Origin: Nematopogon swammerdamellus
Lineage: Eukaryota; Arthropoda; Insecta; Lepidoptera; Adelidae
DNA: 64,000 nt
Assembly: GCA_946902875.1 (NCBI GenBank)
Contig: OX336339.1
Span: 24,087,349 to 24,151,348, forward strand
Reading direction: 5' to 3'
Shown here: piece after piece, positions 34,790-46,576 of the stretch
How the letters are laid out: every line of letters begins with the position of its first letter
Position numbering within the stretch: the stretch's first letter is position 1
Translations under genes and position numbers: made by a program
The notes under the pieces: generated by a model
The model's input: the letters and a program-made list of their open reading frames with translations, nothing else
The model's database searches: none
Told to the model about the DNA's origin: nothing

Positions 34790-34893
34790 CCGTACCGCTA
34801 GGGTGTGGAACTGTCTTCCGGCGCGTGTGTTTCCCGAATATTTTAACCTTGGTGTCTTCAAAAGATTAGCAACAGTCCGCAAATATTTTAACA
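34790..34893 (+). pseudogene. LINE C-terminal fragment, opposite orientation
   Basis: RVWNCLPARVFPEYFNLGVF and KRLATVRKYF in one frame; about 35 residues only. Confidence 0.5.
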
Positions 34894-34899
34894 TGGAAA

Positions 34900-35890
34900 A
34901 TGTTGTTTCGATCGCTCCGGTAGGGCCCCATTTTCGCTGAAAGTGTGTTTGCCCTGTGGTATATAGTGGTTTAGGTCCACGAGGACGTATGAGGGCTCAA
35001 AAGACGCAGAATTTTAATGGCTTTCAGATGGTTTTTTTTTGGAAAAGTCGAAAACTTTTTTCGAAAATTTAAAAAAATTAAAAAAAACCTTGATTTTTTA
35101 ACACCTTCCCTCGGAATATCTTCGATATCTCCTGAACAAGGTCGAAAATCGAAAAACTGAGAGACAAGTCTAGAGATATTGAGACGGGGAACATTTTAGG
35201 TCATTCCACTTTTTTCGATATTGGTGACGGTTGAGGCTCTAGAGGTGCCCTTAGCCGCGAGTTTTGCGCGGCGCGAGGTGCGATATCGCGCGGCGGGCGG
35301 CTCGCGTGCGGCCACGAGGACGTATGAGAGCTCAAAAGACGCGGAATTCGAAGGGCTTTAAGATGATGTAAAAATATTTTGGAAAAGTTGGTTTTGAAAA
35401 AAATATTTGGTTTTGAAAAAAAATTTTTTTGGAAATCGAAAAAAATTTAAAATTTTCGACCGAAAAATTACGCGTCAGTTGAATCAAGGAAACGTCAGAA
35501 CTGTGCGCGTTGACACTCTGTTAGATTTCACTAATTTAATGTTACAATTTTGCTCGATCGCTTCAGTAGGGCCCCATGTTAGATTTCACTAATTTAGTGT
35601 TACAATTTTTTCGATCGCTTCAGTAGGGCCCTATTTTCGCTGAAAGTGTGACAGCCCCGTGGAACTTCGCAGGTTTGAGATACGAGGATCTATTAGGACT
35701 CAAAAGACGCGGAATTCTAAGGGCTTTAAGATGGTACGACGCCTTAGGTTGTAGAGGTACCTAGGCGGCGCACATGCGCCGTCTAGGTACCTCTACAGCC
35801 TATGGCGTCGCAGGTTCTAGGTACGAGGGCCCACCAGGGCTCAAAAGACGGTGGAATTCGAAGGGCTACAAGATGCCGTAAAAATATTAC
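34900..35890. repeat. Composite tandem repeat region
   Basis: 'acgtatgagggctcaaaaga'-type units start near 34985, 35321, 35685 and 35824. 'gatcgcttcagtagggcccc'-type units occur near 34908, 35555 and 35608. A palindrome is at 35738-35809. The order is irregular; no coding. Confidence 0.65.
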
Positions 35891-36017
35891 AAACATATTA
35901 TTTTTTTTTATATTACAAACATAATTTTTTTTATCATTTATTCGTAGCGGATAATCTATAATAGCTAGGTTCATTTTCAATGTCCCTTCAAGTCGTGTAG
36001 AGCACGAGATCTGTGAA

Positions 36018-36124
36018 TTTTTTTTATGGAAAATGACACACCACCTTGTTGAACTAGGTGCCACGTCAGTGCTTCCCTTCGGTCGAGCCGGCTACACTGA
36101 ACTGGACGGAAAACACAAACTATT
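36018..36124 (-). mobile_element. SINE, composite head: A-tail side, split by another SINE
   Basis: 'tatggaaaatgacac' to 'ggaaaacacaaactatt'. Continues at 36452-36681. Confidence 0.65.
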
Positions 36125-36126
36125 AA

Positions 36127-36451
36127 TTTTTTTTTTATTGAAACTGACACGGTTGGCTACATCACCTACAACATCCGTGATGTCAGCCCATAACACCGGG
36201 TTGAACTTGGTGCCACGTCAGCGCTTCCCTTCAGTCGTGCCGGCTACTCTGAACTGGACGGAAAACACAAACTATTTACATAGCCGTTTCGACCGACCTT
36301 TCATTCAGTGCGGTGGTACCAACCCGGGCGGGTTAAACCCTACCACCTAGTTATATAAGAAGGGAGTCACATCCCTTAGTCGCCTTTTACGACATGCACG
36401 GGGAGAGATGCAGTGGGGCTATTCTTTTAAAGTACCGGCCCCACACGGTAC
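36127..36451 (-). mobile_element. SINE, third-type head, full length, nested
   Basis: T-run 36127-36137, body, 'cccttagtcgccttttacga' and 'agtaccggccccacacggta'. Confidence 0.8.
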
Positions 36452-36681
36452 ATAGTTTAACATAGCCGTTGCAACCGACCTTTCATTCAGTGCGGTGGTA
36501 TCTTAAAGGTTAAACCCTACCACCTAGTATGGTAAGAAGGGAAGTTGTTTGACATGGTATTCCAACCAAGGTCAGCTTCCAACGGTCGGGCGGTCACCCC
36601 ACCCATCCATTCACTGACCGCGCCCAGGTGTGCTTATGATCTGAGCGACAGTCGACCGCCCGCACCACTGAGCTATGCTGA
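36452..36681 (-). mobile_element. SINE, composite head: head side, split by another SINE
   Basis: 'tttaacatagccgttgcaac', then the 5S-like region (complement of about 36590-36635) and 'caccactgagctatgctgac'. Confidence 0.68.
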
Positions 36682-37282
36682 CATAAAATCTGCTGACATC
36701 GCGCATAGCTGAGCTTAGTTTCGCGAGTAGTAGTGATTTTGGCTGTGTCGACTGCACCATTGGACTCTCGGCACAGCCACCCATGTTGGTTTGCATAAAA
36801 ATATTAACTTGCAGAAAACAAAGCTATCTACCCTACGCCATACATAAATAAAAGCAGCACTCTCCTTAACCGTCAGACCGCTTTTCTCATATGCAAATGT
36901 AAAGCGAGAAGGCGATACTGCCAGTGGGCAGAGAAAGAGAGACAGAAAGCATTAAGGTCAGTATTATATTTCGTACATAATATAAGTACACGAACTCGTG
37001 CGTTAGAACACAGCTGCCTCCACCGATTCCGAAACACGCATAATATATTCATCGCACGAATGCTCGTCAAAGGTACAATTTTTGTATTGCGAATTCTCTG
37101 CAAATAACCACAGTGCATTCGCGAGAAGACTGGTCTATGCCCGCCCAGCTTGAAAGTGATACGATGTTACGCGTATGTGAATTTCATATTGACGGTTTTA
37201 TGTGAAGCCTCTATGTATTACGTCGGGTTGGGAAACATTTTTGCCTATATAGGAGAGCCTCAGACGTAACTTCTGTGTTTGA
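36682..37282. other. Gene-free stretch
   Basis: No gene or recognised repeat. A diverged SINE-like 'actctcggcacagccaccca' at about 36767. Confidence 0.3.
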
Positions 37283-37656
37283 AGATAGACGAACATTTTC
37301 ATATAGAATGCCGTGTCTTGTCATATTGAATAGGATGAATTGTTACAATTTTTTTAATAGTAAAATCGGATAAGGTTTATGGGGCTGAAAAACGTAAATT
37401 TACGTTTTCCAGCCCTTAGGGGGCTGGAAAACCTTATCCGATTTTTACTATTAAAAATTTTTTAACAATTCATCCTATTCAATATAAGACACGGCATTTT
37501 TTGAAAATGTTCGTCTATTTTTGTATTTCTAACAACGTAAATTTACGTTTTCCAGCCCCCTAAACCTTATCCGATTTTTACTATTAAAAAAATTTTAACA
37601 ATTCATCCTATTCAATATAAGACACGGCATTTTTTGAAAATGTTCGTCTATTTTTG
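37283..37656. repeat. Foldback element with duplicated right arm
   Basis: Left arm 37283-37390; palindrome centre aacgtaaatttacgtt (37391-37406); right arm to about 37515; then a second copy of centre and right arm from 37534 to 37656. Confidence 0.78.
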
Positions 37657-38289
37657 TATGGAGAAAGTTAACTTCCGTCTCGTCTTAAGGTTTTCCTGTA
37701 AACTATAAGAAATGTTTTAGAAATTATTGATACACATCTGTGATATTAGTAACAAATTATTTTCATTAAAAATATTTCTTGAGGTAAAGAAATGTTCTAT
37801 ATTTCCAATTTTTTTTTCGACAAGCACTTGACCGTTTTTTTAGTTTACCCTTTGCAAACGGACAGACAGACGTTGCGGCTTATAACCGTAGATATTTAAT
37901 TTAAAATTATTCCTAGCATTATCAGGCAGACATAAACACAAAAGCTTCTCACTGAACAGACCTACTGAAGTTACAGTAGCAACAATGTGTTCAAATAAAA
38001 TAGGTACCGGATAATATGAATAGAAAGTGCTGAGTCCCAAATATCCTCAAAGTACTTCCCCCGACGCTCACCTTAGGACTGTGCGATATAACCCGGCGTA
38101 GAATTGAATCACGTACGTACTTCACTGTACGGAATAAATAAGATATATGGGGTAAGTGAATTGGTGAATACTTTACATATGAAACATTTCGGAATAGCGG
38201 TGGGAAAAATTTGAGAACGTGTCGTAAGTATTAGCGTTAAACTCTTTAGGAGTAAGTTGCACCATGGGCGATACAAATTGTAAAAAAAA
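37657..38289. other. Gene-free stretch
   Basis: No gene or recognised repeat. Confidence 0.3.
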
Positions 38290-38460
38290 ATCAGCCAAGT
38301 GAGAGTCAGACTCGCGCACTGTGAGTTCCGTACCACCACGAAATACGCCTGTTTTCAAAATTTGTTGTATTACTTTAGAGTTTTCAATATATTATAGAGA
38401 AAAAACAATAAAACTTAACAAAAAACACCTTTCTTGTGTCAGGACCTCCTTAATTTATTT
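38290..38460 (+). repeat. GACA repeat, 5' half
   Basis: 'tcagccaagtgagagtcaga' then a diverged middle; broken before the microsatellite. Confidence 0.55.
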
Positions 38461-38494
38461 TTTTTTGTTTTTTTTTCTGTTTTTCGTTTTTGAG

Positions 38495-38756
38495 TTTTTT
38501 TTTTGAGCCACACATGATTGGGTGTCATTTTACCTACGACGCCCGTGATATCAGACCATATCACCTTGAAGAACTAGGTGCCATTTCAGTGATTCTTTTT
38601 GGTGGTTGTGTCAGCTACACTGTGAATTGAATGAAAAAAAAAACCAACTATTTACATAGCCAAAATGGCGGATTAAAAATGTTTTTGTCTTTTACGACAT
38701 GAACGAGGAGAAATGCAGTAGGCCTATTATTTTCAAGTAACAGTCCTCACACGGTA
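38495..38756 (-). mobile_element. Degenerate SINE, third-type head
   Basis: Body 'tgaagaactaggtgccattt' and head 'cttttacgacatgaacgagg' to 'cctcacacggtac'. Confidence 0.6.
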
Positions 38757-38816
38757 CTTCTTTAACAGTATTGGTGTGTAAATAAATGTGGTCCACATTT
38801 GTAACAATATTATCGT

Positions 38817-39145
38817 ACCATGTGGGGCCAGTACTTTAAAAGAATAGCCCCACTTCATCTCTCCCCGTGTATGTCGTAAAAGGCGACTAAGGGATTTGAC
38901 TCCCTTCTTATATTACTAGGTGGTAGGGGTTAAACCGCCCGGGTTGATACCACCGCACTGATTGAAAGGTCGGTCGAAACGGCTATGTAAATAGTTTGTG
39001 TTTTCCGTCCAGTTCAGTGTAGCCGGCACGCACGACCGACGGGAAGCACTGACATGGCACCAAGTTCACCCGGTGTTATGGGCTTACATCACGGATGTTG
39101 TAGGTGATGGAGCCAACCGTGTCAGTTTCCATAAAAAAAAAAAAA
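38817..39145 (+). mobile_element. SINE, third-type head, full length
   Basis: 'accatgtggggccagtactt' head, body, A-tail of 13. Confidence 0.82.
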
Positions 39146-39543
39146 TGGGGAAATATCTGGTGTTGCGATTGATCGATACGTTTAACCTCTTAAATCAGCC
39201 GAACTTTTCCCCCCTAAGTTCCTTCATTCTTGAAATGCAACAAGTGCGCGTATGCGGGCTTCAATCGAGCGTGTGTGAATATAATTGGAGCGACAACAAG
39301 TAATTAGCGACGTTGTTTGACTTGGGCGGGCGGGCGGGACGCCCTACGCCGCCAGGGCGGGACGGGGGCGGCGGCGTGGGGGGCGGTGACTAATAGCCTG
39401 GTTGCGCGCCGGATTGATGATCGATCGAGGGGCGATTGTCGAAGTTTGGAGGACCTTTCGATTGAGCCCGTTCTGTTGATTGTTGATATCAGTAGCGGGT
39501 CCATTTCAGAGTAATAATTTTCCCGACGTAGATACTTACTATA
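39146..39543. other. Gene-free stretch with GC-rich block
   Basis: GGGCGGGC-rich segment at 39320-39395; open on both strands but no protein recognised. Confidence 0.3.
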
Positions 39544-39801
39544 CAGGGTGTTTGATGACCATAGGTCATAAAGCAAACCTGGTACTCCTGAGCCTATTTG
39601 GAGCAAAAAAGTTTGATGACATTTTTTTCCATACAAAACTAAATAATTTTATTTAGTTTTGTATGTAAACTAAATAATTTTATTTAGTTTTGTGTGGAAA
39701 AAAAAGTTCACCGTAGAACAAAATGTCATCTAACTTTTTGGCTCCAAATAGGTTTAGGAGTACCTGGTTTGCTTTATGACCTATAGTCATCAAACACTCT
39801 G
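39544..39801. mobile_element. MITE, CAGGGTGTTTGATGACC TIRs, TA-flanked
   Basis: TIRs of about 60 bp, flanked by TA on both sides. The centre has two inverted 'actaaataattttatttagt' palindromes. Confidence 0.82.
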
Positions 39802-40449
39802 TATAATATATAACTTACTAGGGTTAAATAAGGCGGGGCAGAATTAATGTCATTATGTGAATTCGCTATCATTTTGTTAGAAATAAAAAAAAATCGGCTT
39901 TGTTTTCACTGAAAGATTATATAGAAGTTGTAAAATTGATGACATTAAGTTGAAAAACGAAAAATTATATCGGTCAAATGAACACCTCCTGAGTTGATGC
40001 ACAATATATTTGTTTATAGAAATTAAGATGTTAACATGTTACATTTGAGTGAATTGTGAAGACAAATCAAACGAGATCAAACTCGATGTGGTTACGTCGT
40101 TTGGTTACAGAGTTCCTGTGGCCACCGTCCATGTGGCTCCATCATCAGACCAGCTATCATTATTATCAGTATTCAGTTAAATTTCAGCTCAATTGAACGC
40201 AGGGAAGTGGGTCAAATTTAACTTGTAAGATATTTTGATTACCCACAGACAGACACCGGGACAGGTCAAACTAAAAAAAAATATAAAAATATTATATCTT
40301 GGATGTTACATTTCCCGCACCATTACTATGTTGATTGTATCAACGACAATCATAGTTACGGCCTTCTGTAGCATGATAAATGTTTTAAAGGACGCATGAA
40401 GGTCATTGACACAATTGACTGTTGCGCTACAAGTATTCTTGTAAGTATT
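39802..40449. other. Gene-free stretch
   Basis: Sequence near 40080-40160 ('gtggctccatcatcagacca') feels repetitive but has no second copy here. Confidence 0.3.
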
Positions 40450-40805
40450 CATGTAGCTCAGTGGTGCAGACAGTCGACTGTTGCTGTTGATTGTTAAGCA
40501 ACGCTGGGCGTGGTCAGTACTTGGATGGGTGACCGCTCAACCGTTGGGAGGCTGACCGTGGTTCGGATTCCACGGTGGTAGGGTTCAACCCGCCCGGGTT
40601 GGTACCACTGCCTGCACCGGTACCACCGCACTGACGTCGGTCGAAACGGCTATGTAAATAGTTTGTGTTTTCCGTCCAGTTCAGTGTAGCCGGCACGATC
40701 GAAGGGAAGCACTGACATGGCACCTAGTTCACCCGGTGTTATGGGCTGACATCACGGATGTTGTAGGTCATGTAGCCAACCGTGACAGTTTCCATAAAAA
40801 AAAAA
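40450..40805 (+). mobile_element. SINE, tRNA/5S composite head, full length
   Basis: A-box-like 'tgtagctcagtgg' (40452), 5S-like aagcaacgctgggcgtggtc followed by 'agtacttggatgggtgacc' (40494-40536), B-box-like ggttcggattcc (40560-40571), body with a 20-base internal duplication, and A-tail. Confidence 0.85.
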
Positions 40806-40966
40806 TTAGCACAACACCGACTACCACGTTTAGCAATGTATCAAGACATGATAACTTCAGGCAGCAAGTAAGGCACGAAGACCCACCTGCTGCATGACTC
40901 GGTGGAAGGATCGTACCAAGGTGAGAGGTGGCTAGACTATCGCCCTTTAGCACCACACCTTGTCCT
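40806..40966 (-). mobile_element. Fragment of 'aacaccgattattctgctta' repeat
   Basis: 'agcacaacaccgactaccac' to 'caccacaccttgtccttgg'. It sits at the A-tail of the previous SINE. Confidence 0.6.
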
Positions 40967-41244
40967 TGGTAATGGGTTCGATTGCTTGTTAGTTATTCAG
41001 CAATCAATAATTTGGATATGAATATTTATTGCGATTTTTTATAATAATAAAAATAAACCAGTGTAAGACCATCTATATTGCTCTTTCCATATAATTAATC
41101 TATCTAATAAATTGATTAATTAGTAAATAAATTATAATATTAGTAAATATATAAATAATTAATAAAGCCTGATGATGCCAATAAAGTCAAATCAAAAAAG
41201 TTAATTACAAATATAAATAAATGTACAATATTACAAATAAATGT

Positions 41245-41575
41245 ACCGTGTGGGGCCGGTACTTTAATATAATAGCCCCACTGCATCTCTCCCCGTGTAT
41301 GTCGTAAAAGGCGACTAAGGGATATGACTCCCTTCTTATATTACTAGGTGGTAGGGTTTAACCCGCCCGGGTTGATACCACCGCACTGAATGAAAGGTCG
41401 GTCAAAACGGCTATGTAAATAGTATGTGTTTTCCGTCCAGTTCAGTGTAGCCGGCACGACCGAAGGGAAGGCTGACGTGGCACCAAGTTCACCCGGTGTT
41501 ATGGGCTGACATCACGGATGTTGTACATAGGTGATGAAGCCAACGGTTTCAGTTATCATAAAAAAAAAAAAAAAA
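41245..41575 (+). mobile_element. SINE, third-type head, full length
   Basis: 'accgtgtggggccggtactt', body, and A-tail of 15. Confidence 0.83.
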
Positions 41576-41589
41576 TTAAACACTCCCGA

Positions 41590-41995
41590 CACATCAACTA
41601 TTCTTAAAAAGTAAAAAAAAATATTTCCGTTTAGTTACTTCAAATATAAAACTCAAAACAGAATTCGTTCGGGTCGCTGACTCTGTGATGTATTTTATTT
41701 CCTTAACGGTTCCCCGACGCTTTTAAGTAACCAAACGGAAATTATTTTTGACTTTATAAGGATTGCTGATGAGTCGGGTGTCTTAATTTTTTTTTATTTA
41801 ACTTTTGTTATAAACTTTTTAAGAGACGTATATAATTTGTGTATTACTTGATTACAAACATAGATAAGTTAAATTGGTTAGACAAGCTTTCTAAACCGCA
41901 TCCGAATCGGTTCATCCGTTTGGGAGCTAAGATGTCACAGACATACAGACGAAGGTGTCAAACTTATAAAAACCCTCGTTTTGCGTCGGGGTTTA
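41590..41995 (+). repeat. Foldback plus 'cgtcgggg'-type repeat, diverged
   Basis: Arms around 'atttccgtttagttactt' and 'aagtaaccaaacggaaat', then the family body and tail 'tttgcgtcggggttta'. Confidence 0.6.
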
Positions 41996-42125
41996 ATTAA
42001 ACAAAAGAACAACAAATACCACACATACCAGTGTAATACGTTAGCACATTAGCACATTTTTAAAAACATATCTTTTTTTTATGGATAGCGCGAAATGTGG
42101 CTTCGTTTCACCTACAAGTAGGTGT

Positions 42126-42552
42126 CTAACGATGCCCATGGACATTCTGCGATGCACGGGGATTGCGAATGCCATGCCGGCCTGACAGGAGCCTTTTCAC
42201 GTACTTACCTTTTGAAAAACCCCAGGCTGTACTTGGGAGGAAATAGATGGGCAGGGAGTGCGTTCCACATTTTCCCGGTTCTCTGAATAAAAGACCTAGT
42301 GCGACATATCCGTGGTAGGTCGATTGAATAGGAGTGCATCCCCTGCCCATTACGCGTAGTGCGGAGGTGGAATGGGGACGACGGAATCGCGTTAAACAGC
42401 TCCTCAGAACGCTCCCCATGAAATAGACGATAGAACACACTTAGGGAGCCGACGTCCCTACGGAATTGCAGTGGTTTTAAGTCACGGGACACCACAGGGT
42501 CACCTACCAGTCGCACGGCACGACGCTGGATTGAGTCTAGCGTCGCACCTAA
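42126..42552 (-). pseudogene. LINE reverse-transcriptase C-terminus
   Basis: Minus strand reads LDSIQRRAVRLVGDPVVSRD, YRLFHGERSEELFNAIP, RTRSFIQRTGKMWNALPAHL and SLGFFKR before a stop. This is the usual end of Jockey/CR1-type LINE proteins. Upstream domains are absent. A matching damaged copy is at 34480-34760. Confidence 0.68.
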
Positions 42553-42886
42553 TTCTAAGAAAAACCATATTTATCTTCCGAGGCTAAAGCAAGTTTCCGA
42601 TCACTCTTCATAAGTTTGGTCGTTTCTAACTCAATTATAAGAAACTATACAATAAACTTCTCGCAAAGTGTGACAACGTAGTCAGTCTGAACACACCCTA
42701 TCCCACGTCACGCGCTTGAACGTCCGTCGGCGCCGATCACGGCGACTTTTATTAATACATTTTGTATGAATCAGTTTCATATTTTATCATGTCGTACCCA
42801 TCCCTCGTAAGCACTCACACGATGGCCGGTGGTATCGATCGTCGTGTCTCGTATGGTATTATTTTGTATTTAGAATCTAACAGACT

Positions 42887-43162
42887 GGATTTCCGAACCC
42901 CGTACGGAATTCTATTAATACAGCCTACAGCGTCTGTCTGTCTGTCCGTCAGTCCGTCCGTTGGCTGTATCTTTGGAACCGTATTAGCTAGCCGGTTGAA
43001 AATTTCACGGAATATGTGTTATTTTGGCGGATATAACAAAAAATAATAAAACATTAAAAAGTGAAAAATTAGGGAGGGTCCCCATACAAGAAACATGTTT
43101 TTCTAACGTTTTTTTTTGTGGTGCGGAAACCTCGGTGCGCCAGTTCGACTCGCACTTTTTTA
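42887..43162 (-). repeat. GACA repeat, short subfamily, full length
   Basis: 'atttccgaaccccgtacgga' to 'ccagttcgactcgcactttt'. Confidence 0.76.
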
Positions 43163-43408
43163 TACTTAAATACTGACACGGTTGGCTACATCGCCTACAA
43201 CATCCGTGATGTCAGCCCATAACACCGGGTGAACTAGGTTCCATGTCAGTGCTTCTCTTTGGTGGTGCCGGCCACACTGAACTGGACGTAAAACACGAAC
43301 TATTTCCATAGCCGTTTCGACGGACGTTTCATTCAGTGCGGTGGTACCAACCCGGCCGGGATAAACTCTACCACCTAGTATGGTAAGAAGGGAAGGGACC
43401 TACAGTTT
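43163..43408 (-). mobile_element. SINE body, headless
   Basis: 'atactgacacggttggctac' to 'gaagggacctacagttt'. Confidence 0.7.
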
Positions 43409-43492
43409 GTCTCTGCCTACCCCACTGGGAAACAGGCGTGACGTTATGTATGTATGTATGTATGTATTTATGTATGTATTTATGTATGTATA
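43409..43492 (+). mobile_element. RTE-like LINE 3' end with (TATG)n
   Basis: 'gtctctgcctaccccactgg' and 'gaaacaggcgtgac' then TATG repeats. Confidence 0.6.
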
Positions 43493-43548
43493 TTTAGTGA
43501 CATTTTTCTTATAGTTGACAGGTAGATAACAGGCAACTATATATTATA

Positions 43549-44011
43549 CAGGCTGTTTCAGGATAGGGTTGAGAAACTTCGGGAATAGAAAGTACTCATT
43601 ATCAGAAGAAAAAAATCCTTATCACTCAAATCGAAATTCCGTATTTTTTTTTCATACAAAAATTTAAAATTGGAATAAAAACTTGATGGACAGTGAGTTT
43701 GGGGAGATTTGGCAAAAGAGCTGCAAGAAAGCTAGGGAGTGCAATGACCTAGTCCAGTCCCCCTTTCTTTTGATGTCATTCAAATTTAAGTGTTTGGGAT
43801 TTACCTAGATGCAGTTCAATTCTACTAGTTAACCATGTAAGTTAGTAATTTTAAGCGTGGACGTTAACCGTCCACCAAATGTCGAGTAAAAGATTTTCAC
43901 CAAAAATTACTATAAAATGACCGAATGGGAAAACGTTTCACAGCTTTTCGTCTTCAAATATGGACCCCTTTCGAACCCTGAAGTTACGCAACCCTACCCT
44001 GAAACAGCCTG
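43549..44011. mobile_element. Non-autonomous DNA transposon, second copy
   Basis: TIRs caggctgtttcaggataggg, flanked by tata; internal sequence matches 21011-21479. Confidence 0.82.
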
Positions 44012-44093
44012 TATATAATTAATCGAACTTGGTAAAATTGTCACTAAGCGCACTTTATCACTTTTTGTTAAGCAATAAAATACATTTTCATAA

Positions 44094-44369
44094 TTTTTTT
44101 TTTTAATTTTTTTTTTATGGAAACTGACACGGTTGGCTACATCACCTCCAACATCCGTGATGTCAGCCCATAACACCGGGTGATCTTGGTGCCATGTCAG
44201 TGCTTCCCTTCGGTCGTGCCGGCTACACTGAACTGGACGGAAAACACAAAGTATTTACATAGCCGTTTCGACCGACCTTTCATTCAGTGCGGTGGTACCA
44301 ACCCGGGCGGGTTAAACCCTACCACCTAGTAATATAAGAAGGGATTCATATCCCTTAGTCGCCTTTATT
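44094..44369 (-). mobile_element. SINE, third-type head truncated
   Basis: T-run, body, and 'cccttagtcgccttta' of the third head. Confidence 0.75.
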
Positions 44370-44969
44370 TGATTTCATTACATTCGTACTATGCCCGTTA
44401 CATCTTGCTCCCAGTGGAAGTAGGTCCCACGACGACATTGTCTCCCTTACATGAAAATGGTCGGAAAACTATATTTACTAATAAAGTAACAAGTGTTAAC
44501 TCTACCACCTTAGAAGGTGAAGAAAGGAGGGACCTTCAGTTTTACATAATAATGTTACATTAAAATCCGAAACATGAAACGTATTTATGAAAGAAATGCA
44601 CTGTAACAGTGATGGGGTTAGCGCAAAATATAACATATTTATTATGCGATTAGCTGAAATACACATTGTACGTTATTTTCTCGGAATATTCTCTGATACG
44701 TTCTGCATACAATGTCAACAAATATTTAAAGATGTTCTTCTCTATGTCTAAGGAACTCTTGCTGTGAGATTCTCACTTGATCTAAATAAATTTGATTGGT
44801 GAAATTTTATCACCTGGTTCAAAATGTCACTGATTTATTCAATCTTCAAAAATAAACTCACTTCAGAAGAATTGGTGCGTTTAAACATGAAATTTCTTTA
44901 CAGCAGTACTACTACGGTACTGCAGTATTACTATGAGACTGCATTTTGAAGTGCTCTTGGACCTGAGAG
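44370..44969. other. Gene-free stretch
   Basis: No gene; AT-rich. Confidence 0.3.
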
Positions 44970-45095
44970 TTTTTTTTTTATGGAAACTGACACGGTCGGC
45001 CACATTACCTACAACATCCGTGATGTCAAACCGTAACACCTTGGTGAATTAGGTGCCATGTCGGTGCTTCCCTTCGGTCGTGGCGGCTACACTCT
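44970..45095 (-). mobile_element. SINE body fragment
   Basis: 'atggaaactgacacggtcgg' to 'gtggcggctacactctat'. Confidence 0.6.
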
Positions 45096-45749
45096 ATACG
45101 GCTATATTCAATAAAAATACAAAGAAAGCATTTCTTCATAAAAAAATTAAACGCACTTTATTATAATGTTGAAGTAATGTATTTGTTTGCCTCCTCCTCT
45201 TCCATCGATCAACCTTGGCGTAGACACTGTTGACCTACTGGCCTGTTGACCTGTGGAGTGTCAACTGTGCGGATGGCGGATGGCGGATGGCGGGGCGGGG
45301 CGGGGCGCGGCGTTGTCACGGACAGGGCGTTATTGATGCGTGCTCTGGAAGAACGGCCGGGGAAATTGCCGCGGAAAGAAACACGATTAAATGTTTCGTA
45401 CGACGACTGACGTCGAATTTTGTGGATTGGAGCTGTTCGATTTGTGCGGGGTCAAGGCTGACTTTGATTATTTATAAATGCTGACTTACATTTGGAATCT
45501 ACTGGACGAAAAAAGTTGAAATTTGGTACATATTAAATAGAGTTTGATGACCCAATGACGTGAATGAACGAATTCTCATTTTGGGGGTCAATTAAGGGGG
45601 ACTAATCCTAACTCCAAAATTTTGAAAAAAAGAACAATAAATTATAGTTTACAGGAAAATCTAACCGATAATCCTAAGTCTTAAAGTTCTCACGGACAAC
45701 GGAATAGTGCGAAACTTTCTCCAGGCGAGTTCGACTCGCACTTGCCCGC
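45096..45749. other. Gene-free stretch
   Basis: (GGATGGC) and GGGGC runs near 45268-45310. A GACA 5' stub at 45724-45754. Confidence 0.35.
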
Positions 45750-45826
45750 TTTTTTAGAGTTCCGTATCCGGTGCGGGACCCTATTACTAAGCCTACGCCG
45801 TCTGTCTGTCTGTCTGCCCGTCCGTC

Positions 45827-45858
<32 letters not shown>

Positions 45859-46191
45859 CGAGGGCTGTATCTCTTGAACCGTAATAGGTAGACCCTTGAA
45901 ATTTTCACAGAATATGTGTTATTTATTAGTTATTATGGCCGATATAAAAACAAATAATAAAAATAAAAAAAGTAAAAAATTCACGGGGGTTCCCATAGAC
46001 GAAACCAAAAAGTATATGCGCGCGCGCCATCTACCGAATAGATTATGAAGCATTTTGACTAATCATGACATTTAACTAATATGAAGCATTTCATAACACG
46101 CCATCTAGATGGCGTGAGTGGCGCTAGCCATGACATGGCGATACGGAACCCTCGGTGCGCGAGTTCGACTCCCACTTGGTCGGTTTTTTTT
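45750..46191 (-). repeat. GACA repeat, long subfamily, full length
   Basis: 'tttttagagttccgtatccg' with a long GTCT/GTCC run, to 'gttcgactcccacttggtcg'. Confidence 0.85.
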
Positions 46192-46576
46192 AAGAAGTCG
46201 CTTCATATCATCATAAATAATACACTCATTGAAAAATAAATGATGCCGAGAAGTAATGTTGTTTGTAATCTCGTTAATGACTATCTACTGGGCTATGTAG
46301 CCGAAATATATAGGTACATACATACAATCAAACATAATTTTACTTGTGATATGGAGCAGTTAGGTTAAGGTCAACATTTAATCAGTAGCGCATTATTTTG
46401 TTTGAGTATGGAGATACACGACGGGACCACAATTGATCGTAACGTCGTCCGTCTGTTTCCACAAATAAATAGATGACGTCAGTTCACAAGATTTCTTCCG
46501 ATCGCGACTCACTTATTCATTTAGTGTACTCTGCGGTGCGTTTCGTTGTCCACGCGGACGCGGCAGCGCGCGCAAT
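46192..46576 (+). promoter_or_regulatory. Likely promoter and 5' UTR of the host gene
   Basis: No repeat was recognised between the GACA repeat ending at 46191 and the ATG. An initiator-like tcatttagtgta lies at about 46517-46528, 50 bases before the ATG. No clear TATA box was found. Confidence 0.35.
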
